Source of the DNA: Chryseobacterium sp. MYb7
GTDB taxonomy: Bacteria > Bacteroidota > Bacteroidia > Flavobacteriales > Weeksellaceae
Direction: 5' to 3'
DNA length: 64,000 nt
Assembly: GCF_002979455.1 (NCBI RefSeq)
Contig: NZ_PCOU01000020.1
Location: 1-64,000, forward strand
Below the pieces are notes generated by a model. The model was not told where the DNA came from. It did no database searches and was given only the letters and a program-made list of their open reading frames with translations. Both the position numbers and the translations under genes were made by a program. Positions 52,401 through 61,122 of the stretch are shown one piece after another (within the stretch, counting starts at the first letter, position 1; every line of letters begins with the position of its first letter).

Positions 52401-54058
52401 TGGTTACAAAATCTACTGCAGATCAAATTATCTCAGTACCTGTAAGTAAAGCCTTCTCTGTGCAGAGTAATTATTTAGGAAATACCCAAATTCTGAATAC
52501 AACAAGCTTTAATGATTTAAAAGCGAATGTACTTTGGACGGACAACCCTGCTTTGGTAACACAATTAACCATAGATAACACCTCTTCCAAAGATGGAAAC
52601 ATCAATGTAAAAGTAAATGCTAACCAATCCGGTAATGCTGTTGTTACTTTACACAATGGTTCAATCACTAACCCTATCTATTGGAGCTGGCATATCTGGG
52701 TAACCAATACTAATGTAAGTTCTTTTACTCATGTAAATGACACCCCTATTACCACGGATAATTACGTGAATTATACCCAATATGGAACCCTGATGAAAAC
52801 AGCTACCATGGATAGAAACCTGGGAGCTACCGAAGCAATGCCAAATGCTTATAACCCAACGGTTGCTGCACAGGTAACCCAACTGAACAGTTCACAGGGA
52901 TTACATTACCAATGGGGAAGAAAAGACCCTCTGCCTATATTCAATAATATCAATGGATCTAAATACAATATTTTCCTTGGTACTACCAATAGCAGTGGTG
53001 CTGTAGCCTATTCTACATTCACAGAAGCGAATTATAACTCAAGCAATATTGTGAATTACAATACCTATAAGAGCAGTATTAACGCCGCTGATAAAATAGA
53101 TGTGAGAATAGAAAAGATTCTGGGATATTCTGTTGCCAATCCATTAAAACTAATGATGCCGGTAACTGCATACCCATATCGTGGAGATAACACTCCTCAT
53201 TATACACTTGCTTCAGACTGGCTGTTTGATACTCAATATCAAGGGTTATATGATGAAAGATGGGGCTTAGGAGGTAAAAAATCTGTATTTGACCCTTGCC
53301 CGAATGGATGGAGAATTCCTGAAGTTCTTGGTAAAGGTACCAACAAAACCTCTCCATGGAGTCTTAAGGGTAATCCTGAAACACTTAGAACTATCGACGG
53401 TACAGAAGCCGGTTATTATGGAACTCCTATCTATAGTGTAACTGCACCTAGTTTCTGGGGCAAAACAGTAGGATATGCATTCACAAACAGTTTGTATAAC
53501 GTAGGAAATTATCCAAAAGCTGTTAGCAGAGGAAGCAGAAGCGTAATGTATGCAGGAGCCATTGGTACTGCTGTTGGTGCATCAGGAGGAGTATGGTATG
53601 CTAATCTAAACGGTGAAATGACAGGAAGAGCTACTTATATGTATTTCGATATTTACAGCAGGAATAATGTGAAAAACATGGATATAGATCCTTTCGCTTC
53701 TCTAAGCTGCAGATGTGTGAAACAGGAAGACAACGGTACTCCAAGAGGTCCGCTTCCAGGAATTCCTGTAACACCAAACTCAGGAGCTCAGGCCAGAACA
53801 GCGTTAAACAAAACTGTTATTGAAGAAAAGGTAAAAGATGACAAAGTAGTTCTTTATCCTAATCCGGTAAAAGATATCCTGTATATTGATGCAAAAGATG
53901 ATAAAGATTATTATTATCAAATTTATAACATGTCTGGACAGCTGATGAAAGAAGGCAAGTTTAACAACAAACAAACAGATGTTACTTCATTGTTAACCGG
54001 AGCTTATCTGGTAAGAATCAACAACTCTGAGACTATTGTAAAAATCATTAAAAAGTAA
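49430..54058 (+). CDS. Large secreted FISUMP-repeat protein with type IX sorting domain
   Basis: A 1542-residue secreted protein. Signal peptide MRMRKKSMLSVWAVFCSVAS ends in VYAS. Two long modules of the FISUMP type are visible: module 1 has FWSWHVWVTD (near residue 567), WMDRNLGALGNT, YQWGRKDPFPS and DPCPNGWRLPS; module 2 has YWSWHIWVTN (near 1083), MDRNLGATEAM, YQWGRKDPLPI and DPCPNGWRIPE. Each ends in a CRCIK/CRCVK motif. The last 75 residues (about 1470-1542) are a type A type IX secretion C-terminal domain, VVLYPNPVKDILYI to VRINNSETIVKIIKK. So it is taken across the outer membrane by the Por/T9SS machinery and fixed or released at the surface. The role of FISUMP domains is unknown; adhesion is a guess. 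ATG at 49436 is an alternative start. Confidence 0.9.
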   Translation: MRMRKKSMLSVWAVFCSVASVYASSRGDTDRRFSNDRFILESRLPVTTLTYDLGPVMSISQNLNEKGAVVMSGQLNKPVTTSDVLISVKYQNALGEWVTAWCKTLYASNLYNENLNATFELPASASSGTYNLKVVLSSETDNFSGITWNKAVSHYKFGDYTAATCELDENEYTILFTPKKNGTVLFNPNGSVSGVKDRVKSQHLTKKLDDIVLSVNASGTLDSSNPNAPVINIDNPNNLGTIASSQKYIYQGSDTSPFEFSYHDPVYVFAGKFSSSGFFINFSNWFLPPEEGGEPWGRGYLDFTNPNALVNRYYNLYNYINEKLTDIISDQEPVVIVVSKITGFRVYKSTGQYITVNALSNYNTVNDFGYPPLYDKQRGPGSENFFLSNTPKASLYGIGAIRNRKVIANWNGPMRPLSEVEAEIKKFIKYVGIFGNTTAYDSADCANNCFTINSGALPDNTISDWTKAPNSYIFTGKDNNGNNADGLYIPVKKAYEMWRNGNYMKGVDVPSGVITADVLWEDTMGLIKSKENYTLDIIGSGETAKIKVPINKVKKGNAVVAYKVDGQVFWSWHVWVTDDPTNGSTYKSYDDVKRQLSDGTVETIPNSEWGWMDRNLGALGNTLNGDGWHRNGGLLYQWGRKDPFPSLTYSDATFYQVTGSVGKVIYDDAIPRLKFTNSPFNDYKNFNDLRLFVNKSAANITDNIRASVKNPLSLMYVNDDGTATPSTYGTLSGIPYYYNWFGQVPGLQTSELSKVNLWSDNSQGIQATDISVPQPYRDKSSYDPCPNGWRLPSLLVASSTKNLRMDFTPFGAKVNSPLSALNGVQSNIPPGLSNLKPYLAGIKIYPQYGFDMTNVGGNNIGIFPGTGWIGRGAASDGRYHTKATFTDQLETYLWTSTMTNFGGYSSIASALRLIPSADQIVNNYRPDAANYPNVYGLYNYKPAEDYPTNNAQACRCIKDPLFVKNNYNFDTTYFTETETYKTGLDNPNTYMVTKSTADQIISVPVSKAFSVQSNYLGNTQILNTTSFNDLKANVLWTDNPALVTQLTIDNTSSKDGNINVKVNANQSGNAVVTLHNGSITNPIYWSWHIWVTNTNVSSFTHVNDTPITTDNYVNYTQYGTLMKTATMDRNLGATEAMPNAYNPTVAAQVTQLNSSQGLHYQWGRKDPLPIFNNINGSKYNIFLGTTNSSGAVAYSTFTEANYNSSNIVNYNTYKSSINAADKIDVRIEKILGYSVANPLKLMMPVTAYPYRGDNTPHYTLASDWLFDTQYQGLYDERWGLGGKKSVFDPCPNGWRIPEVLGKGTNKTSPWSLKGNPETLRTIDGTEAGYYGTPIYSVTAPSFWGKTVGYAFTNSLYNVGNYPKAVSRGSRSVMYAGAIGTAVGASGGVWYANLNGEMTGRATYMYFDIYSRNNVKNMDIDPFASLSCRCVKQEDNGTPRGPLPGIPVTPNSGAQARTALNKTVIEEKVKDDKVVLYPNPVKDILYIDAKDDKDYYYQIYNMSGQLMKEGKFNNKQTDVTSLLTGAYLVRINNSETIVKIIKK

Positions 54059-54086
54059 ATTACAATAACACATCTTAAAAGCAATG

Positions 54087-54110
54087 ATGGCCGGAATTTC
54101 TTCCGGCCAT
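54087..54110 (+). terminator. Terminator of the FISUMP protein gene
   Basis: Ten-base perfect arms ATGGCCGGAA (54087-54096) and TTCCGGCCAT (54101-54110) around TTTC, then TTTTATTTT. Confidence 0.9.
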
Positions 54111-54233
54111 TTTTATTTTAAATATCTCATCGTGTCATCTTATTTAAAAGCGATACAACCACTCATCGAAATATATATTCTCCATCCTTGTCATTAAGCA
54201 TCTAAACTTTATCAAAGTCTATAAACAAAAAAA

Positions 54234-54255
54234 AGCCTTCTATTTCTAGAAGACT
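54234..54255 (-). terminator. Terminator of tRNA-Asp
   Basis: AGCCTTCTA (54234-54242) and TAGAAGACT (54247-54255), one mismatch, with eight A in front which form the T run on the minus strand. It lies 6 bases behind the 3' end of the tRNA. Confidence 0.8.
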
Positions 54256-54260
54256 TTTTG

Positions 54261-54334
54261 CGATCCGGACGGGACTCGAACCCGCGACCTCCGCCGTGAC
54301 AGGGCGGCATTCTAACCAGCTGAACTACCGGATC
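54261..54334 (-). tRNA. tRNA-Asp (anticodon GTC)
   Basis: Reading the minus strand from 54334, the acceptor stem GATCCGG pairs with CCGGATC, the anticodon arm is CCGCC-CTGTCAC-GGCGG with anticodon GTC, and the T arm is CGGGTTCGAGTCCCG (T loop TTCGAGT). No CCA is encoded. The acceptor, D, anticodon and T arms are all complete, so the gene is functional. Confidence 0.96.
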
Positions 54335-54364
54335 AATTTTTTTAAAAGAAATTGAGAAAACTTC

Positions 54365-54382
54365 TGCGATCCGGACGGGACT
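54365..54382 (-). pseudogene. 3'-end fragment of a second tRNA-Asp; probable attachment site of a genomic island
   Basis: Eighteen bases TGCGATCCGGACGGGACT repeat exactly the 3' end region of the intact tRNA-Asp (54259-54276), in the same direction, 30 bases past its 5' end. After base 54382 the match stops. The spacing is that of tandem tRNA genes, so I read it as the 3' remnant of a second tRNA-Asp that was split by insertion of an island to the right, the restored full copy then being expected beyond the right edge. Confidence 0.65.
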
Positions 54383-54846
54383 TGTACTTTTTTAGAAAAA
54401 GTCCTATCCATAAGCTTTATGCTGTTCTCTTATTTTGCAGGTCACCGAATAGGTCACTTTTTTAATAAGATTAGGAGCGTTTGTTTTTAACTGGTGTAAA
54501 TATATGCTTTTTTTTAGTTTTTACAAAAAAAAGACTCTTTTTGACTGCTAGATTTTATTAAAACACAGACTATCAAAGACAAAAATTACTTTCTCTCTTT
54601 TTTATTTAAAAAAAATAATGATCACTATAATTAAAATGTCCATGATATATTTGAATGAACAGCATCAAAAAGCTAAAATATCACTTGCTTGGTAATCTAG
54701 TTTATTGGTTGATAAATAGTAAAATTTTAATTTAGTACATTCAAGTTGCCATCCTAATAAAAATACTCAACATACCATGTAATTAGTAATTAACCGTGTC
54801 GGAATACTTACTAAAATTGATATAATTTTGTGTATTACAGATTACT
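54383..54846. other. Left end of the island, no gene seen
   Basis: About 460 AT-rich bases. Close to the tRNA fragment lie two AGGTCAC heptamers (54439-54445 and 54451-54457, period 12), which could be arm-type sites for a recombinase. No coding frame of note, no RNA gene. Confidence 0.5.
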
Positions 54847-55065
54847 TTATAAATCTTCAGTATAGTTATCTTTTTCCTCCGCCATCCTAGCAGTTGTGTT
54901 TGCTGTTAATGCAATACTTTGTGTGATTGTTCTAAGATTCATTCTTCCATTAGGTGCATACCTTGCTTTTTCAGCCGCATTTAACATCTTAAAATTAGTT
55001 ACATTAACTTTCTTTTCTAAAAGCAAACTTAAATTTCTTTCCAATTCTCTTCTATTATCTGGCAT
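54847..55065 (-). CDS. Small protein B of the Avs1-like operon
   Basis: A 72-residue soluble protein. An in-frame TTG at 55095 would add ten residues, but the ATG at 55065, preceded by TAGAGA, gives MPDNRRELERNLSLLLEKK, which lines up with the start of the neighbouring small protein (PDNRKQFERH). The two share PDNR-x2-ER-x4-L-x-E, then FK-x-L, then a PNxRxN-xxT part and a final helix with ANTTA or ANSLA. It overlaps the other small gene by 11 bases and is the last gene of the operon. No enzyme motif is visible; a partner or adaptor of the large ATPase is likely. Its A+T content fits the island. Confidence 0.72.
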   Translation of the reverse strand: MPDNRRELERNLSLLLEKKVNVTNFKMLNAAEKARYAPNGRMNLRTITQSIALTANTTARMAEEKDNYTEDL

Positions 55066-55297
55066 CTCTACTATTTTTAAATTCTGGTCTGTCAAAATTA
55101 GCTAATGAGTTTGCCAATGATCTTGACCGTTCATCTACAGTGATAAAATTTACTCTCTTATTGGGAAGCTTTTTAGTCTTCAGCAAACTCATTATTATTT
55201 TATGATCTGGAAGAGATTTAAATGTTCCCTGTTCAATGGATTCAGCTAAAATGTGAATATGTCGCTCAAATTGTTTTCTATTATCTGGGGTAATCAT
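55055..55297 (-). CDS. Small protein A of the Avs1-like operon
   Basis: An 80-residue soluble protein (MITPDNRKQFERHIHILAES...), paralogue of the next gene downstream. Its ATG overlaps the stop of the large ATPase gene in an ATGA (55294-55297), so translation is coupled. The sequence is charged and predicted helical, with LPNKRVNFITVDERSRSLAN in the C-terminal half. In the AVAST type 1 systems that I know a small protein of unknown role goes with the protease-STAND and MBL proteins; here two copies are present. Function is inferred from context only. Confidence 0.75.
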   Translation of the reverse strand: MITPDNRKQFERHIHILAESIEQGTFKSLPDHKIIMSLLKTKKLPNKRVNFITVDERSRSLANSLANFDRPEFKNSRDAR

Positions 55298-58200
55298 AAA
55301 TTTAATATTTTTTGTTCGGATATATCGACCATGTAAGAATTATATCCATAAAATATTCTCAGTACTACTTTATATTGAAGTTTGATATTATCAATTTTAT
55401 CAAGAGGGATAGTTGAGAAATATCCGATATTAGAAGAAATTCCTTTGTTATTATTTCCCCAATTTCTTCCAACTCTCCAAAATTTTGATTTTATATCATT
55501 CTGTAAATCTGGTAATATATCCATCACCGTTTCATTTAAAACTGCGGGAACTAAATCACTTCCCGTAACATTCCCTGCATCATCGCATTTAATAAACAAT
55601 GGGACTATTTTTCCATTTCCACTTTTAGGAATATCTATAGGATATTCATTTTCTAAAAAAGATGGCCAAGGATATGTTGATGCTCTTAGGCCAACTTCAG
55701 ATAATGGCACCAGATAGCCAACGACATCAATTATTTCCTGCTTATTTCTCTTTATTTCATCTTTGATCACACTATGATAGCTTAAAGGGATTTCTCCATT
55801 GATTTTTAATTTTTCAAAATTAAGCTGGCCTGTCTCAAATAAATGCTTTATCTCATTTTCAAAGGACTCGTTATAATTTCTGAAATCTGCATTTAATCTA
55901 TTCTCTGGAAATATAGGCTGATAGAATCGTAAGATATTCGCGACCTCTTTTCTTGATTTCAAGACTGCACAAGAGTGTACCGCAATATTCAATGCATATT
56001 TTAATAAAGTTTCAAAATCAGATACTGATGGAATATTATTATGATCATTAAAGCTTCTATCAATATATCCGCTTGCTTTTTGACAATCTTTTATAGGTAA
56101 AGGCAGTAGATTTTCAATACTTGAAATAAGTTTCTCCGCAAACTCTTTGGTTAGTATTCCTAAGTCATTAAGGTCGTATAAAAATTCATCTATAGGCTGT
56201 AAATAAGTTTCATCGAAAAAGATTTCTCCACTGCCGATAGGACTCTTGACAAAAGTATCTTCAAATAACTTAATCATATCATCAAAGTTCGGAATGCCCA
56301 AATTTTGTTGTTCAATCATAGCATCCAACAGTGAATTTTTTATCATAAAATGCTCCTGCTTCAACGATGCCTCTAAATTATTTTCTAATGCCGATTTAAA
56401 TTCTTGAGAAAATCCGGCTGGATTTAAATTGGATAACTGATGAATTACGGAAGCCGAAAGTTCTTTCGAAATTTTATATCCACTAGATATTATTTCATCA
56501 ATCAGCCCTCCAACAACTTTTTCAGGAATAACACTTCCCAACCAAGTTAAGATTTCAATTACTCGATTTTTCACAGTCAGTGATGGATGATTTAAAAACC
56601 AAATTAACAAGCCCAATAGTACTTCCTCCTCTTTTACATTAGATTTTTCCTGAGACAGAATGGTAATCCAATCATATTTATTGTAATGTTGCTGCGGAGT
56701 TTTTATCATTAAGCCGAGGTGCTCATCAACAGCCTGAAGTATTAATTTTTTTTCATTTTCATCATCACTGTTTTGAAGAAATTTTATTATATGGTCAGCT
56801 ATAATCCATTCATCATAATAAGGTTCATTAAGAATAAGATTTTTCAAACTTTTTATTAGTTCAGGAGAACTGTTATAGCTTTGAATGTATAAATTTCTAA
56901 GATCAGTTATTTTATGAGAATAATTATATGCCCAAACACCATATTTCTGGTTTTGAATTTCTTCTAAAGCATTAGTGATTATTTTTCTTGCCTCACTTTT
57001 ATTTTCGGTATCAAGTTTTTGCTGCGCATTATTTCTAGCTACAACTAAAGTGTTCAGAGGATCATCAGTATTTTCCTTGGGCCTTGTATCTGTATCAATA
57101 TGTTCCGTGCTTGATTCCAAATTTGTCATACCTACTTCCTCTAAATATTTTTTAGCAAGCACATGGTTTGATGAACTTATATTACCAAAAAATTCTTCAA
57201 GATATTCACTACGATATTCATCATTAAATTCAGACACAATGAATTTAGACCATCTTCTAAAAATAGTATCTAATCTGGAAGAATCAGAATTCTCAAAATT
57301 ATTTATAATCTTTGCATGCTCTTTTGCATAATCTGCTAGATGATAGTCTGCTCCTAAAATGCATAACTCACTAAGTGCCCAAACAATTAAAGAGTTTTCA
57401 GGATCTATATTTTGTATTAATGCCAGCACTGCACTCTGTTCTTCGATTGCGTTTGCACCCAATATATAACCTTCTCCTGTTTCCGGCATATCTACATTAA
57501 ATGATTCGGCATTATTAATAACAGTACTGTAATCTGGTAATATTAGATATTTAATATATTCCACAGCTTGTTTTAAAAGTCCAATTTTAGTTAGATCGCC
57601 CACAAATTGTTCCTGTTGCTGCTTAATATATCTTTGAAAAGTCATCTCTCCGGATGCATAATCCAGATGCGCAGCAAAATTTCTCAAATATGACATATCC
57701 CCATTGTGAGGAACAATATTAGATACGGCTGTATTAATGATACCCAATTGATCTTCCTTATACCAGGTAGGACCCATAGATGTATTTATCATTTCTTTAA
57801 ACACAGATTTTGCCTTATCGTCATTCTGTAAAATAGCGTATAGTTCAATAAGTCTCAACAAATATTCATTTCGCTCCCATCGGTTTTCAACCGTCATTAA
57901 AATATGTTCTTCCAGTACTTTTACTACTTTAAATGATGATACATCATGATCCCCATCTCTTGCTAATTCACGAGAAATAACAAATAAACTTTCAATGTAC
58001 CCTTCAGTGTATAAACCTAACTGATAGTGTTTTTTTTGCAATATTTTTTCAACAAATTCTGAAATTTTATAAGGAAATGCATCGATTAATAGATTTGTAA
58101 ATTTTTTAAATATTGTAGGAAATAGTTTTTCAGGCAAGGAGTAACTTCTCTGCCAAAAAACTCTATTTCGTAAGTCCGGAACCAACCTATCTATTAGTTC

Positions 58201-61122
58201 ATCCAGCTTTTCTTCCAGTAATTTTATTTCATTTGCATTCTTCTCTACTATAGAACGTTTTACTTTACCGGACAAGAAGCATAAATATCCAAATACTGCT
58301 TTCAAGTTTTCTTCCCAATCACGATAAAATCCATACACCGAAAACTCAGGAAATACATTATCATTATTCAAAAAACCAAGACTTTCTTGGTAAATAATAA
58401 AATGATGGATATTTTGAGGAGCTAGATCTACTCCATTTTCTTTTCTTATATTCAAAAAATATTGGTTCGGAAATAATTCATTATGAATTCTTTCTATAAG
58501 TTCTAGTTTACTCGACCTTCCTACCAGAGCAGATAATAAATAAAAATTATAATCAGAGTGAAAACCGTATTTTTCTGCTACATATTCCAAATCTTCTATC
58601 CATAGTGGAAGATTTTCCATTTCTCTTCTATCAGGACTTTTTTCCTGAAATTCCAAAGCGTGAAAAATACTAAGTGATAAAAAGCCACTGACTTTATCAT
58701 CAAAATTAAACTTAGTCCCTTCCAACTTTTTCGAATATGGTTCCATATTGAACCTCCAAATAAAATATCCGGTATTGTAAGATCCAATTTCGTCTTTAAA
58801 CGAATGGACGACTTCTTTTGAATTTCCAGAATCTTCGATTATATTAATTACTGTATTCTGAATATATCCAAATTCCCGGAATGCTTTCTCGGTATCTAAA
58901 TTAGAAGATAATGTAATGGCAGGAAATTTCAACCTTATGTAACGGTTGAATGACTCCATATTATATCCTTTAGCAACAATATCATCACACGTCCGTTCGA
59001 TCGTATTTAGTAAAATTTCTCCCTCATCGTCTGCGTCATATTCAAAAAATTTCTGCAATAAATAAAGCCCATCACCATCCGACACAGTCAACGTTTTATT
59101 CCTGACAACATAGCGAATAGCTTCTTCCGGCTTACCGAGAGCTAGCAAAGCGTTTACGAGAAATATCGCATTCTCACGAAATAATGTATTGTATCTAAAA
59201 TTTAACCTTTGCGATAATAGCAGCAAGGAAATAACTTTATGTGTTAGGCCGAAATCGGCCGAAATTCCAACAATTTTTTTAACATCAGATAACACTATGT
59301 CTGGATTTACGCTGTTTACAGCACATTCATCAATCCAATCTTGACTACATTGTTCAATCGCACTTATTTTACTGTCATCACCTGCATTTGATAAATGATA
59401 TACTCTTTCAGAAATCCCAAAGTTGGTATGAGGGTTTTTGAGTATAAAATTCCCTATATTTTCATGTATTTGTACTTCAATATCTTTAGATCTTTCATTT
59501 ACGTAATCTGAAAAAGAGGTATGGTAAATACTTATTGACTCTTCATTCCGCAGTAAATGCTGAATTTTTTGGAAACTTTTCAAAAAATGATGCTTAGTCG
59601 AATCGGGTACAATTTCCTTCAGTAATTGTTTATCAATAGAAACCCTTAGCCTCGACAAAGTAGCGGCAAGCCACACTTCGTCTGTCTGGTCATCAATATC
59701 TTGCCATACTCTGCTGTAGTAATTTTCAATCTCACCACTAATAACCGGAATTTTATTAATCCAATCATCAATCTTAGTAAGGTCATCTGTCTCCAAAATA
59801 TAATTAATCAAATATCTGAGGTACAGTGGATGACCTTCTGACTTTTCCGCAAGTTCATTTATCTGAGTCGTTGATAAATTTTTGCCTTTTAATTCTTCCG
59901 ATACAAACTTTTCAGTATCATTAATCGGCAGCGGAGTAATCTTTATTTCATTATTTGTATTTATTAATACTTGGTAAGAATTGGGAAGCGTCTTACATGA
60001 CACACAAGAAAAAATAATCTTAAAATTTGAAGGGAGAGGCTGAGGTAATACAGACAGATATTCTTCAATTTTATCTGCGCTCACGTCATCTAAGCCATCT
60101 ATAATTAAGAATGCTGTTTTTCCTTGTTGCTGAAAATTATTAGATAGTTTTTTTATCGCTTGATGAATATTAAATATTCTGCTACTTTGCGAGTCATCCT
60201 GTGTTAGCTTAGGGGGAACCGTGTTATACAGAGAACGGTGGCATACTTCTTCAATCCACCTCATAAAAAAATCAGGCGTTGCTCTTATCTGTGTAGGATA
60301 CTCTTCATTTTCAGGAACTTTTACAAAAAAGCGGTCAAGTACAATATAGTTATCATTTTGCACTTTCAATTGCGCTGCTACCGTAGTTTTTCCAGATCCA
60401 GGACTTCCGGTTAGTAAATAGAAATTTTGTTTTGGCTCGTTTTGAATAACTTTATTGATACTATCAATTACATTCACATTAGGTTTACTTTTGGCAATAT
60501 CATTTTCTAACGATTGAGGTATTGATATTTCATTGACAGTAGTAAATAAAACGTTATTTCTCTCTAAACATTCGGTAATTCTTTTAATGCTGGTCGCACC
60601 GAGAGTCCCTACATTGTCATAACCAATAACTCCCGTCACATATCCATCTATAATCAGCGGAGCTCCCGATAGACCTTCAAAATCACCTAAATCTTTATAT
60701 TGGTCACATTGAAGATCAACATCCCAAGCATTTTGTTTGGAATTATCAATTCTGGAAACAATTCCATTATAACTTCCTCCAGAGTTAACTCTGATTTTTG
60801 GAAACCCGTAAGACTGCCATCTTTGATTATAAGGTATATCAACACTCTTTATAGGCAAAATACTAACATTTGTTACTTCTGAATTAAGCTTTATTAAAGC
60901 AACATCACATTCCGGAATCCTTTCAATTATGCTTGCAGAAATTTCCGAGTCATTGATTATAACATTAATATTTTCATTTTCTGGGAGAGAATGATTACAT
61001 GTGATTAATACTTTTTCTGCACCAGTTGTTCCTACAAAAAATGCAGAGCTTGAACTACTTTCAGAATTGATTTGAAATGTTGCTGCTTCTATTTCTTGAG
61101 GGTGTAAAATTCTTTCTATCAT
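55294..61122 (-). CDS. Trypsin-like protease - STAND ATPase (Avs1-like antiphage sensor)
   Basis: A 1942-residue protein. Residues about 1-195 are a trypsin-like serine protease with a full triad: His44 in ITCNHSL, Asp73 in ECDVALIKL and Ser152 in EGLSGAPLI. Residues about 230-560 are a STAND/NACHT-like NTPase with Walker A GSPGSGKTT (239-247) and Walker B FLIIDGLDD (338-346), plus FKIIFSCVS. The remaining 1350 residues are helical, repeat-like (TPR/HEAT-like), as in STAND sensors. The family is AVAST type 1; characterised Avs1-3 proteins sense phage large terminase and then switch on the N-terminal effector, here the protease. This specificity is known for the family, not shown here. It is translationally coupled: start overlaps the MBL stop (ATGA, 61119-61122) and end overlaps the small gene. 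No frameshift was seen. Confidence 0.88.
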   Translation of the reverse strand: MIERILHPQEIEAATFQINSESSSSSAFFVGTTGAEKVLITCNHSLPENENINVIINDSEISASIIERIPECDVALIKLNSEVTNVSILPIKSVDIPYNQRWQSYGFPKIRVNSGGSYNGIVSRIDNSKQNAWDVDLQCDQYKDLGDFEGLSGAPLIIDGYVTGVIGYDNVGTLGATSIKRITECLERNNVLFTTVNEISIPQSLENDIAKSKPNVNVIDSINKVIQNEPKQNFYLLTGSPGSGKTTVAAQLKVQNDNYIVLDRFFVKVPENEEYPTQIRATPDFFMRWIEEVCHRSLYNTVPPKLTQDDSQSSRIFNIHQAIKKLSNNFQQQGKTAFLIIDGLDDVSADKIEEYLSVLPQPLPSNFKIIFSCVSCKTLPNSYQVLINTNNEIKITPLPINDTEKFVSEELKGKNLSTTQINELAEKSEGHPLYLRYLINYILETDDLTKIDDWINKIPVISGEIENYYSRVWQDIDDQTDEVWLAATLSRLRVSIDKQLLKEIVPDSTKHHFLKSFQKIQHLLRNEESISIYHTSFSDYVNERSKDIEVQIHENIGNFILKNPHTNFGISERVYHLSNAGDDSKISAIEQCSQDWIDECAVNSVNPDIVLSDVKKIVGISADFGLTHKVISLLLLSQRLNFRYNTLFRENAIFLVNALLALGKPEEAIRYVVRNKTLTVSDGDGLYLLQKFFEYDADDEGEILLNTIERTCDDIVAKGYNMESFNRYIRLKFPAITLSSNLDTEKAFREFGYIQNTVINIIEDSGNSKEVVHSFKDEIGSYNTGYFIWRFNMEPYSKKLEGTKFNFDDKVSGFLSLSIFHALEFQEKSPDRREMENLPLWIEDLEYVAEKYGFHSDYNFYLLSALVGRSSKLELIERIHNELFPNQYFLNIRKENGVDLAPQNIHHFIIYQESLGFLNNDNVFPEFSVYGFYRDWEENLKAVFGYLCFLSGKVKRSIVEKNANEIKLLEEKLDELIDRLVPDLRNRVFWQRSYSLPEKLFPTIFKKFTNLLIDAFPYKISEFVEKILQKKHYQLGLYTEGYIESLFVISRELARDGDHDVSSFKVVKVLEEHILMTVENRWERNEYLLRLIELYAILQNDDKAKSVFKEMINTSMGPTWYKEDQLGIINTAVSNIVPHNGDMSYLRNFAAHLDYASGEMTFQRYIKQQQEQFVGDLTKIGLLKQAVEYIKYLILPDYSTVINNAESFNVDMPETGEGYILGANAIEEQSAVLALIQNIDPENSLIVWALSELCILGADYHLADYAKEHAKIINNFENSDSSRLDTIFRRWSKFIVSEFNDEYRSEYLEEFFGNISSSNHVLAKKYLEEVGMTNLESSTEHIDTDTRPKENTDDPLNTLVVARNNAQQKLDTENKSEARKIITNALEEIQNQKYGVWAYNYSHKITDLRNLYIQSYNSSPELIKSLKNLILNEPYYDEWIIADHIIKFLQNSDDENEKKLILQAVDEHLGLMIKTPQQHYNKYDWITILSQEKSNVKEEEVLLGLLIWFLNHPSLTVKNRVIEILTWLGSVIPEKVVGGLIDEIISSGYKISKELSASVIHQLSNLNPAGFSQEFKSALENNLEASLKQEHFMIKNSLLDAMIEQQNLGIPNFDDMIKLFEDTFVKSPIGSGEIFFDETYLQPIDEFLYDLNDLGILTKEFAEKLISSIENLLPLPIKDCQKASGYIDRSFNDHNNIPSVSDFETLLKYALNIAVHSCAVLKSRKEVANILRFYQPIFPENRLNADFRNYNESFENEIKHLFETGQLNFEKLKINGEIPLSYHSVIKDEIKRNKQEIIDVVGYLVPLSEVGLRASTYPWPSFLENEYPIDIPKSGNGKIVPLFIKCDDAGNVTGSDLVPAVLNETVMDILPDLQNDIKSKFWRVGRNWGNNNKGISSNIGYFSTIPLDKIDNIKLQYKVVLRIFYGYNSYMVDISEQKILNL

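Noticed and set aside
54365..54440. A second complete tRNA-Asp
   Set aside because: Only 18-23 bases of the 3' end match; anticodon and D arms are missing, so it is a fragment.
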